A stretch of 7,228 nt of DNA, from positions 1 to 7,228 of the forward strand of contig JADGCD010000058.1 of assembly GCA_015229165.1 (NCBI GenBank), given 5' to 3'. Every line of letters starts with the position of its first letter. Position 1 is the first letter of the stretch. A program made the translations under genes and the position numbers. This document shows positions 6,501 to 7,228 of this stretch, piece after piece. The notes under the pieces were generated by a model. That model made no database searches, was not told where the DNA came from, and worked only from the letters and a program-made list of their open reading frames with translations. Source of the stretch: Nitrospinota bacterium (GTDB taxonomy: Bacteria; Nitrospinota_A; UBA7883; JADGGD01).

Positions 6501-7228
6501 GCCGACGCCGGGGCCATCACCCGGTGCGAGGCCTTTTTCGACAGCCTCGAAAACGTCGACAGCTCTCTCTTCGCCGCCGAAGCCCTCGCCGCGAAAGCCG
6601 TGACAGCCGGTGCGCCCCCTCCCATCGCCGCCCCCCGCACGAAGACCCGCGACCGGACGCTTTATCTCCCTTACATGTGCGACCACGGCCATGTCCTTGC
6701 GGCGGCGCTGCGGGGAGCGGGGGTGAAGGCCGAACTGCTGCCGGTGACGGACCAGGCGTCGCTCGATCTCGGTTACCGCTACTCGTCGGGGAAAGAGTGC
6801 GTTCCCTTCACCATGACCACCGGCGACATTGTAAAGAAGGCCACCGAACCCGGCTTCGATCCGGGCGGTTCGGCGTTCTTCATGCCGACCACCAGCGGCC
6901 CCTGCCGGTTCGGGCAGTACCAGAGCGTCCAGAAGCTCTTTCTCGAAGAGCTGGGAATGCCCGACGTACCCCTCCTCTCGCCCGACGCGAAGAGCGGGTA
7001 CGACACCGGCGACGGGCTGGGTCTCGGCGTCCGGTTCCGCCGCGACGCTTGGCGGGGGGGAGTGGCGGTCGACATCCTGATCAAGGCGACGCTCCAGACC
7101 CGCCCCTACGAGACCGAGCCGGGCGCCACCGACCGGGTCTACGAAAGGTGTCTCCGGGAGGTCGTGGAGCTCGTGGAGAGGGACTCGTCCCTCCTGTTCG
7201 CCTATATGGAAGAGGCGCAGCGGAAATT
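3588..7228 (+). CDS. Giant acyl-CoA dehydratase activase-related protein: two BcrAD/BadFG ATPase domains plus DUF2229-like and dehydratase-like modules, partial at 3' end
   Basis: The frame is open from ATG 3588 (or ATG 3594) through 1213 codons to the window end; as I recall, relatives have about 1400 residues. Domain 1 (about 5-265) and domain 2 (about 320-590) are ASKHA ATPases of the 2-hydroxyacyl-CoA dehydratase activator type. Each has a phosphate-1 loop (VDIGS, at 9-13 and 324-328), a phosphate-2 loop (GGEDSK 105-110, GGQDSK 422-427), the cluster cysteine in MN..CAAGTG (C132, C445), a second cluster cysteine (C172, C485) and a late GGV loop (223, 536). A four-cysteine motif follows (606, 609, 613, 631). 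A DUF2229-like domain comes next (about 677-790: IRIGVPRALYAYEHFPFW, ETCFPIKVMHGH). Further modules are SYNGCDSG (C873), NFKCGPDSF (C943), EIDEHSADAG (966-975), GKECVPFT (C1071) and TTSGPCRFGQYQ (C1106). By family knowledge, the ATPase part passes single low-potential electrons from a 4Fe-4S cluster. The downstream part is probably the acceptor. Its substrate is unknown, and the Shine-Dalgarno is weak. Confidence 0.9.
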   Translation, partial: MNMSVYCGVDIGSVAAKGALIGADGALLHTVYRRSHGKNVQAARSVMAELLAVAGERLLGGIGFTGAGGELVSSLVGGLFFNEIIAQSRAVAARYPHVRTVVEMGGEDSKLLLFKEEEGRTVLEDFAMNTLCAAGTGSFLDQQASRMGYAIAEEFGAMALKSRHAPRIAGRCSVFAKSDMIHLQQIGAPDYEIIAGLCAAVARSFVANVGRGKRFVVPVAFFGGVAKNAGVVKGLADELGIGVDELFIPDECAVTGALGAALAAREADIPFVFAGLEALDRYEAVRDSASARMAPLTGERNDDAYRTVVKPLPAGTTTGCYLGVDIGSLSTNVALLDESMAVVARRYLRTQSRPLEAVTRGLREIGEEVGDRVVVKGVGVTGSGRYMIGEYIGADIVRNEITAQATASLHFVPDADTLFEIGGQDSKYVAMRDGAVVDFEMNKVCAAGTGSFIEEQAEKLALSIEREFSDTAFAATAPGKFGDRCTVFIESDLVANQQKGMSQSDLAAGLAYSIVSNYLNRVVGDRRIGDRILFQGGVAWNKAVVAAFEAVTGKAIVVPPHHDVAGAVGAAIIARRHHERTGLDTPSSFVGFDLSARTWNVTTFECKACDNVCDISRVRFDREAHYYGARCDLFDGKAARSRREKGDQLPDLFAERERLLFGDWLTKKNFTRAATPGAIRIGVPRALYAYEHFPFWSALLSGLGFEVVLSGKTNQKVIAQAVEEVKAETCFPIKVMHGHVADLLEKEIDYLFLPSTISVNAPDTGFAASHTCPMVQSIPYMIRAAIDLSGVKVLEPPLFFQRGKNDLVRELSALFGREFGLSSRRIREAVSAGCEAQAAFAGALVRRGREVIEDVQSRGGRPVAIISRSYNGCDSGINLDLPRKLRDMGKVAVPIDFLDLDESAALAESPDMYWRSGQRMIAAAVAVRRDPRLDAIMIGNFKCGPDSFIEYHLKKALGGKPMLALEIDEHSADAGAITRCEAFFDSLENVDSSLFAAEALAAKAVTAGAPPPIAAPRTKTRDRTLYLPYMCDHGHVLAAALRGAGVKAELLPVTDQASLDLGYRYSSGKECVPFTMTTGDIVKKATEPGFDPGGSAFFMPTTSGPCRFGQYQSVQKLFLEELGMPDVPLLSPDAKSGYDTGDGLGLGVRFRRDAWRGGVAVDILIKATLQTRPYETEPGATDRVYERCLREVVELVERDSSLLFAYMEEAQRK

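Noticed and set aside
4455..6692. Two long minus-strand open frames (4455-5663 and 5682-6692) opposite the activase gene
   Set aside because: They are rich in Gly, Asp, His and Pro with no domain pattern, and they mirror the codon structure of the real plus-strand gene.

Overview
This window is GC-rich, densely coding DNA with very heavy use of GGG glycine codons. It looks like the chromosome of an anaerobic, double-membraned bacterium. The MCE-type lipid transport genes and an outer-membrane-type lipoprotein point to a diderm. The oxygen-sensitive type of 2-hydroxyacyl-CoA dehydratase activase points to anaerobic metabolism. Anaerobic delta-proteobacterial (Desulfuromonadales-like) lineages would fit, but the window holds no taxonomic marker, so this is only a guess. 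I saw no RNA gene, CRISPR array, insertion sequence or phage gene.

Layout. Positions 1-1984 are the 3' end of a plus-strand operon. It holds the last 38 codons of a probable ABC-transporter ATPase, an MCE/MlaD-family substrate-binding protein (133-1104), and a TPR-like lipoprotein (1097-1984) that overlaps the MCE gene by 8 bases. Together they look like part of an Mla-like system moving lipids between the inner and outer membranes. The lipoprotein stands where such operons often carry an auxiliary lipoprotein.

A YjgR/DUF853-type HerA-FtsK ATPase (1961-3454) is encoded on the minus strand. It converges on the lipoprotein gene, and their ends overlap by 24 bases. A 133-base divergent intergenic region (3455-3587) with two short inverted repeats separates it from the last gene.

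From 3588 to the window end is one uninterrupted plus-strand reading frame (1213 complete codons, no stop reached). It encodes a giant acyl-CoA dehydratase activase-related protein: two tandem BadF/BadG/BcrA/BcrD-type ASKHA ATPase domains, a four-cysteine motif, a DUF2229-like domain, and further cysteine-bearing dehydratase-like modules. It is the most interesting gene here, because ATP-driven electron activator and putative acceptor modules appear joined in one chain. The family is already known from databases as 'acyl-CoA dehydratase activase-related', but as far as I know its reaction has not been established. I found no clear evidence of a wholly new multi-gene system.
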